Assembly (NCBI GenBank): GCA_034101475.1
Contig: JAXEJQ010000138.1
Span: forward strand, 1-38,697
Direction of reading: 5' to 3'
Origin: Limivivens sp034101475
Lineage (GTDB): Bacteria; Bacillota; Clostridia; Lachnospirales; Lachnospiraceae
DNA length: 38,697 nt
How positions within the stretch are numbered: the first letter of the stretch is position 1; every line of letters starts with the position of its first letter. The notes beneath the pieces were generated by a model. The model worked only from the letters and a program-made list of their open reading frames with translations. It was not told the DNA's origin and did not search any database. Both the position numbers and the translations under genes were made by a program. Shown here piece after piece: positions 32,237 to 38,697 of the stretch.

Positions 32237-32305
32237 ATGAACCAAGGGACAAATGGACATGAAAATCCGTGCCTGCATGGATTTTCATGTCTATGGGTCC
32301 CTTGG
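32237..32305. repeat. Hairpin repeat GACATGAAAATC, copy 2 (long stem)
   Basis: A long interrupted hairpin: CCAAGGGAC (32242-32250) with GTCCCTTGG (32297-32305), and GACATGAAAATCC (32256-32268) with GGATTTTCATGTC (32279-32291) around a 10-nt loop. This copy is better paired than copy 1 at 7220-7290. Confidence 0.85.
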
Positions 32306-32314
32306 CTCCTACAA

Positions 32315-32338
32315 TGATGTTGGGGTCAAAAGATGCCA
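32315..32338. repeat. 24-bp repeat TGATGTTGGG..., copy 2
   Basis: 23 of 24 bases match 29613-29636. It follows hairpin copy 2 by 9 bp. The GC-rich stretch up to 32455 ends in GGCTCTGAACCATTAC, reminiscent of the CTGAACAGTTAC termini elsewhere; nothing else was recognised there. Confidence 0.85.
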
Positions 32339-32451
32339 GGTAAATAAGCCTGCCGCCGCTTTTCCATGCTGCGCGTCTGCGCTTCCCTGGAGCCGGTGTC
32401 CAATGCGTCCCCCATTGGGACGCGGCACCCCAAATCCCCGGCTCTGAACCA

Positions 32452-32931
32452 TTACAGATAGTTAATCGTATAATGTGCCTCACCCAGAGAGTCGATTTCC
32501 ATAATGATAAAGCTTGGTTTACGCCCCTCCTGTCTCGGATAAGACAGGCTTCCCGGATTCAAAACGGTCACTTCATCCCCGATCTCCAGATAAGGTCTGT
32601 GGGTATGGCCGAACATGACAATATCTGCTCCCCTGGAAACAGCCTGTCTGCTGATTTCCTGTGTATTCAGGGATACATAGTAATAATGTCCGTGAGTAAT
32701 CAGGACTTTATACTTTCCCAGCCTGAATTCCTCCTCACGGGGAAGGTCGCAGAAAAAATCATTATTTCCGCTGACAATATGGCAGGGACATTCCGCAATC
32801 TGGCGGATGTAGTTCTCGCTGCCCTCCACATCGCCAAGATGAATCAGGCAATCGATGGGAGACACCTTTTTCAGGACAATTTCCAAATTCCGGTCATGGC
32901 GATGAGTATCACTTACAATTAAGATCTTCAT
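32452..32931 (-). CDS. Metallophosphoesterase, YfcE/MJ0936 family
   Basis: A 159-residue calcineurin-like phosphoesterase. The metal-ligand motifs are complete: SDTH (D8, H10), HLGDVEG, GNND, THGHYY and GHTHRPY. Family members hydrolyse phosphodiesters in vitro; the physiological substrate is unknown. The gene begins 4 bp after the rdgB stop, with GGAGGAGG inside the end of rdgB, so the two are co-expressed; this pairing is common in Firmicutes. Confidence 0.9.
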   Translation of the reverse strand: MKILIVSDTHRHDRNLEIVLKKVSPIDCLIHLGDVEGSENYIRQIAECPCHIVSGNNDFFCDLPREEEFRLGKYKVLITHGHYYYVSLNTQEISRQAVSRGADIVMFGHTHRPYLEIGDEVTVLNPGSLSYPRQEGRKPSFIIMEIDSLGEAHYTINYL

Positions 32932-32935
32932 GGCC

Positions 32936-33541
32936 TTATGCCTCCTCCAAAACAGCGCGAAGCTGCTCTTTCATTGCACGGAGCGCTTTCCCGCGGTGGC
33001 TGAGTTCGTTTTTCTTTTCCGGTGAAAGCTGTGCTGTCGTACACTGGTATTCCGGAAGCCAGAAGATGGGATCGTAGCCGAAACCATTCTCTCCCTGAAT
33101 CTCATACCCGATAATTCCTTCAATGGTTCCCCGGGACATCAGAACCTGACCGTCCGGAAGCGCCGCACAGATCGCACATACGAATCTGGCTGTTCTCTTC
33201 TCATCCGGCACGCCTTCCAGCCGCCAAATCAAATGTTTGTTTTTGATATCATAGGAAGTATCTTCCCCCATATAACGCGCCGAATAAATCCCCGGTTCCC
33301 CGTTTAAATAGTCGATTTCCAGGCCCGAATCATCTGCCAGCACAATGGCCCCTGTCAGATCCCGGATCGCTTTTGCCTTTATCATGGCGTTTTCTTCAAA
33401 GCTTTTTCCATCCTCCACAATCTCAGCGTGAATAGCGGCATCCTTCAAGGACAGTACCGGCACATTCAGGTCCGCAAGAATCATGCGGATTTCTTTCATT
33501 TTTCCTTCATTTCCTGTTGCGAAGATTATTTTCTTATCCAT
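32936..33541 (-). CDS. rdgB: Non-canonical purine NTP pyrophosphatase (RdgB/HAM1)
   Basis: A 201-residue Ham1-family enzyme that removes ITP, dITP and XTP from the nucleotide pool. It starts IIFATGNEGKMKEI and contains SFEENAMIKAKA, VLADDSGLEIDYLNGEPGIY (substrate/metal site), FGYDPIFWLPE and SHRGKAL. The ATG at 33541 matches the family start; its ribosome binding site is weak (TGGAAG very close). A promoter with TATAAT lies about 80 bp upstream and would be inside the longer open frame (to 33667), supporting the shorter start. Confidence 0.95.
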   Translation of the reverse strand: MDKKIIFATGNEGKMKEIRMILADLNVPVLSLKDAAIHAEIVEDGKSFEENAMIKAKAIRDLTGAIVLADDSGLEIDYLNGEPGIYSARYMGEDTSYDIKNKHLIWRLEGVPDEKRTARFVCAICAALPDGQVLMSRGTIEGIIGYEIQGENGFGYDPIFWLPEYQCTTAQLSPEKKNELSHRGKALRAMKEQLRAVLEEA

Positions 33542-33620
33542 CTTCCAAACTCTTCTCTCCCGTCTTTTTTCGGCTTGTAACGCTGCGGAGCCTGACGTCC
33601 CCGCCGAATAAGCTACTCCG

Positions 33621-33649
33621 ATTATAGCATCAGAATCTGCGGCAGGCAA
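33621..33649 (-). promoter_or_regulatory. Promoter of rdgB and the phosphoesterase
   Basis: Minus strand TTGCCT (33644-33649), 17-bp spacer, TATAAT (33621-33626). Confidence 0.75.
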
Positions 33650-33731
33650 TCCCTTACTTTTATTCACCCCGGCTGCCTTCCGCAGGATGTTTCTTTCCCT
33701 TCAGAGCGCATAGGCCTTCAGGCATCCCTTT

Positions 33732-35072
33732 TCAGGATGTATAAACCTTCAGGCATACATTGCATCCGTATCCTTCCTCGGTTCGGGACCATACATAGCC
33801 GCCCTGGCTGATGTAGCCTTCTCCGTCCTCAATGACGACATTTTTTGTATTTTCATCTGCCCGGTACTCCGCCGCAACGGGGTATTTCGAACCGGGTGTT
33901 GTAATTTTCACAATCACTGCAAAGGGCTGCCCTGCAGTCAGCTGCACCGGCTCCGGAAGCTTCACTGTATAATAGCCTGCCAGCTCAAAGCTTCCGGATA
34001 CTGCCGACTCCCACAAGACCAGAGAGGACGTATCCGTAAACTGCTCCGCAACATAAATCTCATAGGAAGTATCCCGGTCCGTGGCGTAGAATCCCACTGC
34101 TTCCAGCCGCTCATCTCCTTCAGGCGTATAGACATTGGCAAAATAGCATTCCGGCAGGTCATAGCCCAGCTGCCCGACCCAGCCGCAGCGATCCGTCTGG
34201 TAAATGGTTCCGTAGTTGTCAGCGTCCTCAATTTGAGCATAGGAAACGCAGCATTCCCGAATCCGGACATCTTCATAGGACACGTAAAAAATACCGTCCT
34301 CTCCGAAATGATTTCCCCAGCTGTTCTGACAGATAAAAGCCCCGTCTTCACTGACATTGTAAGTAAAATTCGCCGCACTGTAAAAATCATTCCAGCCAAT
34401 AATCAGAATATCATGGTTCGCCGGCTCGTTTCCCACATAGCAGTAGGAATTATTCAGCTGACTATAATAAACGGAATTCTCCAGGCTTCTCTGGTCATCG
34501 ACATAGACCGATGCCTGAACCGCGCCCCAGCGGTAGATTTCTTCTTTGATCTCTTCCAGGCTTCCGTCCTTTATCATATGCATTTCCTGCACATGCTTCA
34601 CTGCAGACAGCCCCTCGGGAGAATAGCCGTCGCCGTAAACATCGTCCTCTTCCCGCACAGGCCCCGTCCAGGATGCCAGATAGGCCATGGCCATGGTGTA
34701 TGCTCCGCCGTCATTCTGATTTTTTTCATAACCGTTCTGCATGGACATGTGATCGGCGGAAAAATTCCAGATTTCTCCCGGCCTTAAATTGGCCTCCAGA
34801 GCAGAAGTCGCAGCCAGTGCCCAGCAGGTACCCAGATTTCCCTGGTTTTTCACCGCCGGCGCCTTTCCGTTCTCCCTGCAGTCGTAGACCGGCGGCAGAT
34901 CTTCAGCTGGGTCTTCCTCCTGCTGAAACTCCTCCTTCGCTTCTGTCTGCCGGACACTTTTTCGCAGCTCCGCCGTCAGCTTGTGGATCTGGGGCTGATA
35001 CATTCCATAAAATAAATATCCTGTGAGTACCACAATCAACACCGTCAGCACTCTTTCTAATTTCCGGATCAC
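33732..35072 (-). CDS. Membrane-anchored papain-family (C1) cysteine protease with lectin-like C-terminus
   Basis: A 446-residue protein. Residues 8-23 form one membrane segment, followed by a charged stalk (to about 58), so the catalytic domain should face outside. The C1A residues are all present: Q77 and C83 in KNQGNLGTCWAL, H220 in ANHDILIIGW and N250 in CQNSWGNHFGEDG. The last 150 residues are beta-rich and resemble the lectin-like domain found behind C1 proteases in gut Firmicutes (resemblance from memory). Start is GTG, overlapping the methyltransferase stop by four bases (GTGA), with AAAGGGGGG just upstream. The target is unknown. Confidence 0.87.
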   Translation of the reverse strand: MIRKLERVLTVLIVVLTGYLFYGMYQPQIHKLTAELRKSVRQTEAKEEFQQEEDPAEDLPPVYDCRENGKAPAVKNQGNLGTCWALAATSALEANLRPGEIWNFSADHMSMQNGYEKNQNDGGAYTMAMAYLASWTGPVREEDDVYGDGYSPEGLSAVKHVQEMHMIKDGSLEEIKEEIYRWGAVQASVYVDDQRSLENSVYYSQLNNSYCYVGNEPANHDILIIGWNDFYSAANFTYNVSEDGAFICQNSWGNHFGEDGIFYVSYEDVRIRECCVSYAQIEDADNYGTIYQTDRCGWVGQLGYDLPECYFANVYTPEGDERLEAVGFYATDRDTSYEIYVAEQFTDTSSLVLWESAVSGSFELAGYYTVKLPEPVQLTAGQPFAVIVKITTPGSKYPVAAEYRADENTKNVVIEDGEGYISQGGYVWSRTEEGYGCNVCLKVYTS

Positions 35073-36283
35073 AAGCCCCCCTTTCTTTCAGCCTCCCCGG
35101 ATGCCCGTCTCTGGCACTCCCCTTCCGTTCCCGTCTCCTTCTCACGCCTGGGCGGTTTGGGACCCGGGAACATATAAAAATACGTTTTCAGCATACCATT
35201 GTAGATCTTCCGGTTTTTCGCCGCTTTCCTGCCAATATACCGTTCCGCATCCTCATAGCTGGTAATGAGATATTCCGACCAGGAGTCCAGCCGTTCGAAG
35301 GCCTCTCCGATCTCCCGGTACAGACCGGGCAGTGCCGCCTTCTCCTCCAGCCGTTCTCCATAGGGCGGATTCGTAATCACAAAGCCATACTTTTTCGGAT
35401 GGTTCAGCTGACTCACCGGACGCTGTTGAAAATGAATCAGCTCCGATACGCCCGCCATCCGGGCATTGGCTCTGGCAGCCTTGATGATTTCCCCGTCCAG
35501 GTCATAACCCTGAATATCCGTTTTTACCTGAAGATCAACCCGGTCTCTCGCCTCATCCATGGCATAATACCAGTATTTCCTGGGAATCAGATCTTTCCAG
35601 TCCTCTGCCAGGAAGGATCGGTTCATACCGGGAGCAATATTGGCCGCAATCATTGCTGCTTCAATGGGAAAGGTCCCGCTTCCGCAAAACGGATCCACCA
35701 GAATCCGGTCACCTTTCCAGGGCGTGAGCAGAATCAGTGCTGCCGCCAGCGTCTCTGTGATAGGCGCCTGGGCCGTCATCTGCCGGTAGCCCCGTTTATG
35801 CAGGGAAACACCGGAGGTGTCCAGACCGATCAACGCCTCATCTTTCATAAACGCCACTCGCAGCGGGTAGGACGCCCCTGTCTCCGGGAACCATTCCTGA
35901 TGATATACTCCTTTCAGCCGCTCCACAATGGCTTTTTTCATAATCGACTGAATGTCCGAGGGACTGAACAGCTTACTTTTGATGGAATTCGCCTTGGCAA
36001 CCCAGAATTTTCCGTCCCTGGGTATGTATTCCTCCCAGGGAAGCTCCCTGGTCCGTTCAAAAAGCTCATCAAAGGTCTCCGCGTGAACCTTTCCTATCTT
36101 AATAAGAATCCGTTCTGTGGTCCTCAGAAAAATATTGGCATAAGCCACAGCCTCCGCGTCTCCGTAAAGGGTCACACGCCCGTCCTCCACCTGGCTGATC
36201 TCATAACCAAGCTCCTGTATTTCCCGCTTCAATACCGCCTCCAGCCCGAAATGGCAGGGCGCAATCAGTTCCATCGTCTTCAT
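35069..36283 (-). CDS. THUMP-domain 23S rRNA methyltransferase (RlmL/YpsC-like)
   Basis: A 404-residue class I SAM-dependent RNA methyltransferase. An N-terminal ferredoxin-like/THUMP region (to about 160) binds RNA. The methyltransferase domain has the SAM loop VDPFCGSGTFPIEAA (196-210) and the N2-guanine catalytic motif NPPYGERL (305-312). It matches the short RlmL/YpsC form that modifies 23S rRNA guanines (G2445 type in E. coli). The last 30 residues are a basic, low-complexity tail. GGAG seven bases before the ATG. It lies 16 bp after yfcE and is coupled to the protease downstream. Confidence 0.92.
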   Translation of the reverse strand: MKTMELIAPCHFGLEAVLKREIQELGYEISQVEDGRVTLYGDAEAVAYANIFLRTTERILIKIGKVHAETFDELFERTRELPWEEYIPRDGKFWVAKANSIKSKLFSPSDIQSIMKKAIVERLKGVYHQEWFPETGASYPLRVAFMKDEALIGLDTSGVSLHKRGYRQMTAQAPITETLAAALILLTPWKGDRILVDPFCGSGTFPIEAAMIAANIAPGMNRSFLAEDWKDLIPRKYWYYAMDEARDRVDLQVKTDIQGYDLDGEIIKAARANARMAGVSELIHFQQRPVSQLNHPKKYGFVITNPPYGERLEEKAALPGLYREIGEAFERLDSWSEYLITSYEDAERYIGRKAAKNRKIYNGMLKTYFYMFPGPKPPRREKETGTEGECQRRASGEAERKGGL

Positions 36284-36299
36284 AAAGCACTCCGTTATC

Positions 36300-36842
36300 T
36301 TAGAAATGTATTTCCTTTATCTGGTTTCCGTCAAAATCCCAAACAGAAAAAACTTCATTCTCCAGAATTCCGTAGGTGGGCGGATTGCCTTCCTTTGGAA
36401 TCGAGACGCTTCCCGGATTCAACAGAATATAACCTTCCCGCCTCTCCGCCTTCAGCACATGTGTATGGCCATGCAGCAGCACGTCGCCTTCCTGAAGCGG
36501 AGGCAGGTTGTCCCCATTGTAGATATGGCCATGGGTCGCATAAATGACACGCCCACCCACCGGAATCAGACAGTAATCCGCCATGACCGGAAAGTCCAGC
36601 ACCATCTGATCCACTTCTGCCTCACAGTTTCCGCGCACTGCGTAAATCTCCTTTTTCAGCGGATTCAGCATGGCGATCACTTCCTTTGGCGCATACTCCC
36701 GCGGGAGATCATTGCGCGGCCCGTGATAAAGAATATCCCCCAGAAGAAGCATACGCTCTGCTCCCTCTTTTTTATATGCTTCCAGCATTTTCCGGCAGTA
36801 ATAAGCCGATCCATGTATATCTGACGCAATCAACAGTTTCAT
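36300..36842 (-). CDS. yfcE: Phosphodiesterase YfcE
   Basis: A 180-residue metallophosphoesterase, length and motifs as E. coli YfcE (184): SDIHGS (D8, H10), LLGDILYHGPRN, GNCEAEVD, ATHGHIYNGD and LHGHTHV. The GPRNDLPREYAP segment is characteristic of the YfcE branch and separates it from the other phosphoesterase at 32452. It hydrolyses phosphodiesters in vitro; its role is not settled. GGGAGG seven bases before the ATG at 36842. First gene of yfcE-rlmL-protease. Confidence 0.92.
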   Translation of the reverse strand: MKLLIASDIHGSAYYCRKMLEAYKKEGAERMLLLGDILYHGPRNDLPREYAPKEVIAMLNPLKKEIYAVRGNCEAEVDQMVLDFPVMADYCLIPVGGRVIYATHGHIYNGDNLPPLQEGDVLLHGHTHVLKAERREGYILLNPGSVSIPKEGNPPTYGILENEVFSVWDFDGNQIKEIHF

Positions 36843-36890
36843 TGTCTGCCTCCCTTTTCTCCCTGTTCCCATAAGACACCTTTATGAGTC

Positions 36891-36973
36891 ACCCGGCAAA
36901 TGAGCCTTCCGTCGCTTTTTCCGTGCTGTGCACTTCCAAAATAGACGAAAACATTCGCAATTCGCTCATCTTT
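36891..36973. repeat. Nested inverted-repeat element, copy 2
   Basis: An 83-bp copy of the element at 7319-7402, in the opposite orientation, differing at roughly 8 positions. Outer arms AAATGAGC / GCTCATCT; inner arms CGTCGCTTTT / AAAATAGACG; same GTGC/GCAC apex. It sits between the yfcE promoter and start codon, so it is transcribed. Confidence 0.88.
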
Positions 36974-37003
36974 ATATTAATGCCCACCGCTGCACTCTGT
37001 CAA
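36974..37003 (-). promoter_or_regulatory. Promoter of yfcE-rlmL-protease
   Basis: Minus strand TTGACA (36998-37003), 18-bp spacer, TAATAT (36974-36979). The leader of about 125 nt contains the whole repeat at 36891-36973. Confidence 0.75.
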
Positions 37004-37083
37004 TCCTTTTTGCCGCAGCAAAAAAAAGCATCCGGCTCTGCCGCGGTCGAATTGCAGCGCTCTCCGGCCGCGGCGCCTGCAGA

Positions 37084-37392
37084 CTACAGGAAAGATTCCA
37101 TATTTCTTCCTCTGTAGGAAAGAATGCCTCCGATCACCGTTCTGACCCGGTATCCCTGATCTGCCAGCTCTCTGGCAGCAGCCATACTGGTGGCTCCGCG
37201 GTCGCAGTACAGAATCAGGATCCTGTCTTTCGGGAACATACAGCAGGTTTTCAGGCGTTCATAGGGAATATTGACCGCGCCCTTTAAGTGGCCCCGGACA
37301 TATTCCTGGGGAGCACGCAGATCAATCAGGAAGGTATCCTGCCGGTCTATCCATGCATCCAGCTCTTTGGCAGGCATCATTTCAAATTTCAT
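37084..37392 (-). CDS. Rhodanese-like single-domain protein
   Basis: A 102-residue rhodanese fold. The active-site cysteine is C63 in ILILYCDRGATSM; LIDLRAPQEYVRGHLKGAVNIP carries the conserved D-x-R and G-H-x-x-G-A-x-N-x-P. Such proteins carry persulfide sulfur; the partner is unknown. AAGGAG nine bases before the ATG. Confidence 0.9.
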   Translation of the reverse strand: MKFEMMPAKELDAWIDRQDTFLIDLRAPQEYVRGHLKGAVNIPYERLKTCCMFPKDRILILYCDRGATSMAAARELADQGYRVRTVIGGILSYRGRNMESFL

Positions 37393-37473
37393 CTGGAAAC
37401 ACTCCTTCCCCTAACAGCCTATGCATCTGATCCGGGAAAGGTGCGGCCCGAATTCTGAACCTGCCAGACATGC

Positions 37474-37509
37474 AAAGAGCGCCGCATTATCCGTGCAGCG
37501 CCCTTTTTT
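37474..37509 (-). terminator. Hairpin terminator after the 68-residue gene
   Basis: Arms at 37477-37486 and 37494-37503. In minus-strand RNA all ten pairs form (two as G-U), whereas plus-strand RNA would have two A-C mismatches, which shows the strand. Only three U residues follow, so it may be modest. Confidence 0.65.
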
Positions 37510-37525
37510 CCGTATCTGCGTTTTC

Positions 37526-37732
37526 TCACTCTGCTCTGTTCTCTGCTTCATCATAGGCAGATCTGCAGTCCTGTACGTCCGTTTCCCAGCCGCTCTGGGC
37601 TTTGTTCTGAGATTTGCTGGTCGTCTTATTCTGAGAGCGGCTGCTTGTCTTGTTCTGGGACTGGGTGCCTGACTGATTTTTCGAAGTTGCTGCGTTGGTT
37701 GTGTTGGTTGTGTTTGATGCACTTTTTGCCAT
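37526..37732 (-). CDS. 68-residue hydrophilic low-complexity protein, candidate spore protein
   Basis: Starts MAKSASNTTNTTNAATSKNQ and is almost devoid of hydrophobic residues; Ser, Thr, Asn, Gln and Lys dominate. Three units of the type SQNK-T/A-x-S occur at residues 25-47. The last 20 residues are acidic with one Trp and one Cys (WETDVQDCRSAYDEAE). AGGAGG seven bases before the ATG marks it as translated. A sigma-G-like promoter lies upstream. Composition recalls gamma-type small acid-soluble spore proteins, but there is no clear homology, so a spore role is inference. Overlapping frame 37411-37722 lacks these signals. Confidence 0.7.
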   Translation of the reverse strand: MAKSASNTTNTTNAATSKNQSGTQSQNKTSSRSQNKTTSKSQNKAQSGWETDVQDCRSAYDEAENRAE

Positions 37733-37814
37733 TTGAATACCTCCTGAGCTTTTCTGAAATCTTCCGCATAGTCACCATCTGAAATCCTGTGTTCCGATAG
37801 TAACCTGCAGTCCG

Positions 37815-37845
37815 TAGTATCTGCCGCAGCAGCTTTTTTTATTCA
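37815..37845 (-). promoter_or_regulatory. Sigma-G-like promoter of the 68-residue gene
   Basis: Minus strand TGAATA (37840-37845), 18-bp spacer, GATACTA (37815-37821). This differs at one base from the sigma-G consensus (TGMATA, N17-18, CATWMTA). No sigma-A promoter was seen nearby. Confidence 0.5.
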
Positions 37846-37900
37846 TTTTTTTCATACGCTTCTTTTTGAAACCTTCAAAACTTTTTCCCGGTATCGCCGG

Positions 37901-38697
37901 TCATTCCAGAATTCTGAGATAATGATTGGATTCCCGCAGCACATGATCCGCCAGCAGCGGCAGAATCACCGAAGAAATCTCACATTCGGAAATCCCTCTG
38001 GTTCCGGCCGCTTTAAAATCCCGGTAGCGGATGGTTTCTTCCAGAATTTTTCTGGTCTGTTCATCCAGAGTCTGACTGTCCTTCTCTTTTGCTTCCTCCA
38101 GCAGCTTTTTATAATCCCCGGCAAATCCGTTTGCCGTCCGGATCAGTTCCTCTTCCGACGGATCCAGAAGTCCCCGGATAAAAAACGCATGCTCCATCAT
38201 GATCCGGTTCCAGAACTGCTCCATACTCTGCAGACTCTGAGAGACAAGATTTCCCCGCCGGTTCAGCTCCTGAATCGTTGACTGATACAATTTTGCCTCC
38301 CGCAGAATATGCCGGATCAGCAGCGGGTAATTGGCTGTGAACACCCGGCAGGAATCCACTTCCCGCAGAATCTCTTCTTTGAATCGAATCAGACCTCCTG
38401 TCAGAGAAAGCGCCCGGTTATTCAGCCACCGGACCTGGCGCCCTGTCAGACCGCTGTTCCAGCCCAGACGGCCCGGCTGAAGCTTCGATTCCGCTGCTGT
38501 AATTTCGCTGTCAATGGGAATCCCGGTCAGAAAGCCTGTTTTCTGCTCCGCTTTTTCCGTATAAACGGTGACAATCTCGCCGGAGTCCAGCACTTCCTGC
38601 CGGACTCTCCCGGAAGCAAATTCCACCACGTCTCCCAAAAATTCTTCGAATTGTTTCCGGAACCAGTCCGCCCGCCTGATCAAATCCTCATTTTTTG
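37901..38697 (-). CDS. DUF2935-family protein, 5' end beyond the window
   Basis: The frame is open to the window edge (at least 265 codons); the TTG at 38681-38683 is not a start but Leu inside the gene. The visible part shows an all-helical, charged protein with the second-half motif RIMMEHAFFIRGLLDPSEEE (about residues 160-180 of the visible part) and histidine/glutamate pairs (ADHVLRESNHYLRILE). This fits DUF2935, a double four-helix-bundle, ferritin-like family with putative metal ligands and no known function. The missing N-terminus probably holds the first E-H-x-x-F helix pair. Confidence 0.8.
   Translation of the reverse strand, partial: KNEDLIRRADWFRKQFEEFLGDVVEFASGRVRQEVLDSGEIVTVYTEKAEQKTGFLTGIPIDSEITAAESKLQPGRLGWNSGLTGRQVRWLNNRALSLTGGLIRFKEEILREVDSCRVFTANYPLLIRHILREAKLYQSTIQELNRRGNLVSQSLQSMEQFWNRIMMEHAFFIRGLLDPSEEELIRTANGFAGDYKKLLEEAKEKDSQTLDEQTRKILEETIRYRDFKAAGTRGISECEISSVILPLLADHVLRESNHYLRILE

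Noticed and set aside
36884..37117. Plus-strand 77-codon frame beginning MSHPANEPSVAFSV
   Set aside because: It is the other-strand reading of the nested inverted-repeat element, which gives the same peptide wherever it occurs.
37411..37722. 103-codon minus-strand frame overlapping the 68-residue gene
   Set aside because: No ribosome binding site, runs through the terminator hairpin; the other frame has AGGAGG at correct spacing.

Overview
The window looks like a chromosomal segment of a moderate-GC, spore-forming Clostridia, most likely a Lachnospiraceae (Blautia-like) gut anaerobe. This is inference from four things: Firmicutes-type promoters and strong GGAGG ribosome binding sites; sporulation-associated genes (a YtaF-like membrane protein, a YlmC/YmxH PRC-barrel protein, a possible sigma-G promoter); a fused ~1265-residue PurL; and formate-tetrahydrofolate ligase with a formate-type channel, as expected of anaerobes with one-carbon/acetogenic metabolism. 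No phage, insertion sequence transposase or CRISPR array was seen. Nearly all genes lie on the minus strand.

Layout (minus-strand operons read right to left). 148-3497: cysS-mrnC-rlmB (overlapping genes, strong promoter), then ytaF. 3635-5216: ispF and an Eis-like acetyltransferase. 5475-5747: a tiny repeat-rich lipoprotein. 6061-6226: tRNA-Val and tRNA-Met. 6311-7162: a double VOC-domain protein behind a leader packed with three different repeat elements. 7702-14464: purine operon purF-purB-purL. 14661-17000: a polar amino acid ABC transporter with an intercistronic hairpin. 17100-22643: an uncharacterised three-gene cytoplasmic module (giant solenoid protein, actin/Hsp70-fold-like protein, small helical-repeat protein). 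23011-24835: nrdR, a PRC-barrel gene and a Gfo/Idh/MocA oxidoreductase. 25201-29035: ogt, an HD hydrolase, an FNT channel and fhs, the last behind a clear tetrahydrofolate (THF-I) riboswitch. 29763-30818: a ComEC-type metallo-hydrolase interrupted by an in-frame UGA. 30822-32119: seven tRNA genes and a small XRE regulator. 32452-36842: rdgB and a metallophosphoesterase, then yfcE, an RlmL/YpsC rRNA methyltransferase and a membrane-anchored papain-like protease. 37084-38697: rhodanese, a 68-residue low-complexity protein with a sigma-G-like promoter, and a DUF2935 gene cut by the window edge.

Functional themes are translation (tRNAs, CysS, RlmB, RlmL, Mini-RNase III), purine synthesis plus one-carbon supply (10-formyl-THF from Fhs feeds purine synthesis), and housekeeping NTP/DNA repair functions. 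The most interesting unexplained items are the 17100-22643 module, the UGA-interrupted hydrolase, and a set of small structured, non-autonomous repeat elements. One of these has perfect 13-bp terminal inverted repeats, and two families share an apical fold with changed outer stems. They lie in several 5' leaders and intergenic gaps.
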